Origin: Anadara kagoshimensis | Lineage: Eukaryota; Mollusca; Bivalvia; Arcoida; Arcidae | Reading direction: 5' to 3' | DNA: 64,000 nt | Assembly: GCA_021292105.1 (NCBI GenBank) | Contig: CM037866.1 | Span: 6,098,163-6,162,162, forward strand | Translations under genes and position numbers: made by a program | Shown: one piece after another, positions 59,455 through 64,000 of the stretch | Numbering within the stretch: position 1 is the first letter of the stretch | How the letters are laid out: each line of letters begins with the position of its first letter | Notes under the pieces: model-generated | Databases searched by the model: none | The model's input: the letters and a program-made list of their open reading frames with translations, nothing else | Told to the model about the DNA's origin: nothing

Positions 59455-59627
59455 GATCTGTTATGTAAGAATTGAATTTCACTTTTTACGTTGTTATCAG
59501 GTGTAACAACGTGAAAATTATCACAAATTGTGTAAAACCGCGTAGCGAAGCGGTTTTACGCACAATTTGTGATAATTTTCACGTTGTTACACCCTGATAA
59601 CAATGTAAAGAGAGCAATTCAATTCTC
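59455..59627. repeat. Foldback repeat, copy in block C copy 2
   Basis: Both arms present; counterpart of 44632-44807. Confidence 0.88.
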
Positions 59628-60214
59628 AAAATTACAAACCAACCCTGAAATTTAAGTTTCTAACCTGACCTACATTTCCGAACTGATCAGCTGATTTTAA
59701 GAAATCGACGTTACAAGGTTGAACTGCGTATTAATACAATAAATGACATCTTTATGAAACGATAAAATATCCGATAAAAAAGCTGAAATAGTTTTGAATA
59801 TATCTTTTTATTCATTTTCTAGTTATCTTTAGTCAACATATAAATTATGTTACATTTGAATCCATTGACAAAAAGGGACTATATTATGTCTCGTAATCAT
59901 AAAAACGGACAACACTTCGTACAACGTCATACGTGACGGCCATACGTTTGTAGGACAAGTGTGTTTACTTGTTGTTTTTACCCATAACATAAGAAAACAC
60001 TGCATTGGCTCAATGAACAGTGTGTGAAACAAAACCTGAAACCAACTATTGACATGGAATTGATGTTTTCTTAGATAAATCAATGTTTTATTACCTCTGG
60101 ACTGGATTTGAGATGAGAGATTCTGTCACCAGTGGTAGCTGTATTGGCTGATCAGGGACATTTGGAGATGGTAAACAAGCGGTACGGGTGAATTTTAGAT
60201 TGGAATATAGTATG

Positions 60215-60658
60215 TTATGTCTTTGCTTTTAAAAGGATGCGTATGTGATAAAGTTCAAACAAAACACCCCGCACTGAGAACTGAGGTTTGGCATCTATAT
60301 CACCGAAAAGCAAACGCCGACCACGTTTTCCCGGAACTAATTCGTCCATGTGGTCGTCGTTAAAGTCCAACTTTCGTTTTCGGGATTTTTCATTAATATA
60401 TTTCTGTTTCAAATATCGTACACTCAATTCCTTCAAATTCAAGTTTTGTTTCTAATTGAAATAACTGATTGCTTTTGGTGTTCCGTGTTCAGCTGCATAT
60501 TTGTCTATAGCTGCACGGGATTTAGGCGACACAATGTTATATTTTCCTCGTTTTTAGCTAGGTGTACCAGGCGAGACATACACTTCTTTTAGTTCCTCGT
60601 TTTCCTCGTTTAGAAAGGTTTGTTTTAGAGTTGGTTTAAAATATGTTAAGATAGACAT
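60215..60658 (-). pseudogene. CENP-B/pogo-like transposase N-terminus relic, copy 2
   Basis: Counterpart of 45392-45835 with the same two in-frame stops. It keeps the more family-like GKRGRRLLFGDIDAKPQ where copy 1 has GNCGRR. No catalytic domain follows. Confidence 0.65.
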
Positions 60659-61585
60659 TTTTAGACACGTTTTATCTACAGGTAAAACTCGACACACACT
60701 AATTGTTAAAACAACTTACGAGGTAGTTTTAATAATACCTGAACAGGTAACATGTGATTTGACACGGATGAATAGTGCCACATTAGTGTATAGGTTCATA
60801 GGTTCGCCAAGGGAAATTTTTTGCGCTTTTAATTTTTGCGAAATTTATTTAATGCAAAGTCGCTAAAAATAAAACCACAGCAAAAATCCCGATTTACGGT
60901 ATATGTGTCGGTTACAAGTAGTCGTCAATCTTTAAGTATACATTACACATGTACACTCAGACAATCACTGGATCGGAAACGTTATTGGCTTACGTAAGAC
61001 CATTAAATTACCTAATGTGGAGAAAACAGGTTTTTAACTTGATTGATTGCCAAAACGCATTCAATTTGGTTATTTTGTAATGTTTTTAAAGCGCACCGCA
61101 TGTTGTACGGGGGAATTCAGCTGTAAAAACTTTTTTCATGAAACAAAGAAGTAAAATATGGAACAAAGGACTGTTAAAGTGGTTTTTCCACCAATTTTCT
61201 GATGACATTTAGAGTGCAAATGTAGACAACATTAAAATTGACTTAAGAAAAAATCTGAAAACGGATGTGTTCTAAAGGATTGATAATGAAACCAATTTAA
61301 TATTTTAATTTTGATTATGACATAAATAGTTTAATTTTGTTTAAAATTTTTTGATATTTTGTGCGCAATAGTGCGTATAAAATGTAATAAAATAGGTCTT
61401 TATTCATCTGCTTTTCTGTTTAACAATTTTATTCAGGAACACATAACATATGTAGCACAAATCGCAAAGATATTACTATTTTGCAGTTGTACTATTGGCA
61501 AATGTGACAAAACATACTATTTTCATCTTTTAATAATGTTTGTTGAAAAATATATTTGTAAAGTGTTCAGTAGTTTTACAACAAT

Positions 61586-61670
61586 ATGGTTGAAAATAGA
61601 GGGATCGTTTGTGGATATTTACATATCTTGATTTCATTGTTGATAATTGTATCAAATTCATTAGGAGAAG
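61586..61670 (+). CDS. 85-bp signal-peptide-like first exon, copy 8
   Basis: ATG 61586, donor GTAAGT at 61671. Counterpart of copy 4 (MVENRGIVCGYLH...). Confidence 0.38.
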
Positions 61671-62323
61671 GTAAGTTTTATCATAGAGTATCTGAAATTA
61701 TACTGGTTACTGGTTATTTCATTTGTTTTTGCAGCAATATACAGTAAAACCTCGTTATAATGCCCCTTGATAACTTTGCCACCTCGCTTATCCCCACACA
61801 CTATTTTAAGTCCCAAAATCCTTTTTGTGTTTGTTTTTTTTATCCGTGTGCCCAATATATCGCCAAACCCCAATATAACGCAAAGGAAAAAGTGTACGTC
61901 TTGGTTATCTGATAAAAGTAAAAAGGTCAGTTAGACGACATTAAAATTGACTTGTGAAAAAACCTGAAAATAGATGTTAAAAAGTTTTGACATTCTGAGA
62001 AACATCAAAGTGCACTAAAGGATTGATAATGGAACCAATTTAATATCTTAATTTTGATTATGACATAAATAGTTTAATTTTTAAAAATTGATATTTTGTG
62101 CGTAATAGTGCGTATAAAATGTAATAAAATAGGTTTTTATTTATCTGCTTTTCTGTTTAACAGCTATATTCAGGAATACATAAAATACTTAGTTCAAATC
62201 ACAAAGATTTGACTTTTTTGCAGTTGTAAATATTTGCAAAGGTGACAAAACATACTATTTTCACCGTTAAATAATCGTTTGTTAAAAATATTTTTTTATA
62301 GTGTGCAGTTGCTTTACAACAAT

Positions 62324-62408
62324 ATGGTTGATATTAGAGGGATCGTTTGTGGATATTCACACATCTTGATTTTATTGTTTATAATTGTATCAAATTCATT
62401 AGGAGAAG
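62324..62408 (+). CDS. 85-bp signal-peptide-like first exon, copy 9
   Basis: ATG 62324, donor GTAAGT at 62409. Counterpart of copy 5 (MVDIRGIVCGYSH...). Confidence 0.38.
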
Positions 62409-63447
62409 GTAAGTTTTATCATAGAGTATCTGAAATTATACTGGTTACTGGTTATTTCATTTGTTTATGCAGCAATATAAGTAAAAGCTCTTTATAATGT
62501 CCCTTGATAACTTTGCCACCTCGCTTATCGCCACACCATTTTAAGTCCTAAAATCGCATGTGTATGTTTTTCTTTATCCGTCTCCCCAATTTATCGCCAA
62601 ACCCCTTTATAACGCCAAAATTTGGCTAAACAAATAGTGACGATGAATTGAGGTTTTACTGTACCTGCTACTCCTGTTTATAATGTATTTATTGCGCAGT
62701 TAATACACTATGGTAACGTTATACAACAAGTAAGTTGATTATAAATAATTGTCGACACAGGGATATTGCAGGCCTAGGCTTATCAAGTCCCTCAGAAAGT
62801 TTTATGGCCGTCATCACAAAAATTTTCTACGTATGAAAAACTACACTGGATATATTTGACGCACCATAATTCGCCGTTTTTTTATTCCAAATTTCGATTA
62901 TACTGGTGGCGGGTGTAGCTAGCTAAACAGAACGTGCTTACCCTTCCGGAACACCCGGTCTCGCTTATTATTACAACCACAAAAAGTCACATTAAAGATA
63001 AATGTCAAACGTGATGATTTTTTGCTGTCATCATTTCTTCATATGGAGCAGTATATCTGAATCTCCTATGAATATTGTTGTTGATGTATTTGTTTTACAA
63101 TCAAAAGCAAACATACTAATTCATGTCCAAATCACAATCCAGAAGCAAAGTAAAAACGTTTGAAACTGACAAGTTAGGTTAGAAACGGATAGTAACAGCG
63201 AAAACATGCTGCTAAGAAATGAACCATTCCAGGGCACCAAGCCTCATCTCCCTAGTGGAAGTGATTTTCTAAGTGTTTACTTTGCTTTGGTATTTTCATT
63301 TGGACATAAGGCCATATGCGGGTTTTAATTAATTTGATCGACTTGCTTTGTATAACAAATAACAACGATTACAAAAAACTGTTTATGACATTTTCTGTTT
63401 GTAAGTTATCTAAAATTTTGACATTGATTCCGTTCAAACAGACGATC

Positions 63448-63556
63448 TGTTATGTAAGAATTGAATTGCACTTTTTACGTTGTTATCAGGGTGTAACAAC
63501 GTGAAAATTATCACAAATTGTGTAAAACCGCGCAGCGAAGCGGTTTTACGCATAAT
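63448..63556. repeat. Foldback repeat, right arm deleted (copy 2)
   Basis: Same deletion junction as 48625-48735, so the deletion predates the block C duplication. Confidence 0.82.
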
Positions 63557-64000
63557 TTTAATTTATATCTTTTTATTCATTTTCTAGTTATCTTCAGTCA
63601 ACACATAAATTATGTTACATTTGAATCCATTGACAAAAAGGGACTATATTATGTCTCGTAATCATAAAAACGGACAACTCTTCGTACAACGTCATACGTG
63701 ACGGCCATACGTTTGTAGGACAGGCGTGTTTACTTGTTGTTTTTACCCATAACATAAGAAAACACTGCATTTGCTGAATGAACAGTGTGTGAAACAAAAC
63801 CTGAAACCAACTATTGACATGGAATTGATGTTTTCTTAGATGAATCAATGTTTTACCACCTCTGACTGGATTTGAGATGAGAGATTCTGTCACCAGTGGT
63901 AGCTGTATTGGCTGATGATCAGGGACATTTGGAGATGGTAAATAAGCGGTACGGGTGAATTTTAGATTGGAATATAGTATGTTATGTCTTTGCTTTTAAA

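Larger units (their letters stand above)
58145..64000. repeat. Block C, copy 2 (runs off the window)
   Basis: Near-identical to 43321-49177. It includes RT fragments at 58513-58818, 58963-59040 (inverted) and 59080-59335, and again at 62466-62967, 63107-63186 (inverted) and 63226-63330; MITEs at 61742-61895 and 62475-62663; and the transposase-repeat segments at 59850-60083 and 63615-63893. Confidence 0.93.

Noticed and set aside
63615..63893. Minus-strand open frame repeated in five cassettes (WVKTTSKHACPTNVWPS type)
   Set aside because: Copies differ in length and upstream extension, both strands are equally open, and I see no protein family. Kept as part of a transposon-derived repeat.

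Overview
The window is AT-rich eukaryotic DNA crowded with transposable elements. The repertoire suggests a bivalve mollusc: tRNA-headed SINEs, a pearl/Helentron-like element with a 144-bp tandem core, mariner, hAT-, pogo- and piggyBac-like short elements, and a reverse transcriptase (RT) element. This is inferred from repeat types and gene structure, not from a species-specific marker.

Left part (1-18.3 kb): one recognisable host gene on the + strand, entering from beyond the left edge. Seven exons (2-1160, 6753-7494, 8222-8377, 11541-11645, 13631-13721, 16235-16358, 18193-18273) encode the C-terminal part of a FAST-kinase-domain (FASTKD) protein ending in a RAP domain, a family of mitochondrial RNA regulators. 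All exon phases fit together, but exon 1 has an in-frame stop and exon 2 a one-base frame break, so the gene is either slightly decayed or the assembly carries indels. Its introns are packed with repeats, and at five of its six donors a repeat begins 0-35 bp downstream. At exon 4 the donor itself has been amplified into an exact array of twenty 29-bp units.

Middle (18.3-26.8 kb): no host gene recognised. It holds a minus-oriented RT-element 3' end, a mariner with terminal inverted repeats and a nested element, a 40-bp-arm hairpin, a 57-bp tandem array, and a TTAA-flanked piggyBac-like MITE.

Right part (26.8-64 kb): a large composite repeat array. Block A (26818-31977) recurs at 50653-56729. 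Block B (31978-33383) recurs at 41911-43320 and 56730-58144. Block C (43321-49.2 kb) recurs at 58145 to the window end. Older diverged copies occupy 36.6-41.9 kb. Block B at 56.7 kb is a mosaic: its left part follows the first copy, its right part the second. This fits loss of about 9.9 kb by recombination between direct repeats. Block C holds copies of an 85-bp open, signal-peptide-like first exon with a perfect donor, each fused at an acceptor-like site to degenerate RT 3' ends in forward, reverse, forward order. It also holds a foldback repeat and a broken CENP-B/pogo-like transposase. A near-complete RT 3' half (53599-54579) sits only in the second block A. A 57-codon ORF in block A differs between copies mainly at third codon positions and is the best new-gene candidate. 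I see no rRNA, CRISPR array or convincing functional tRNA.
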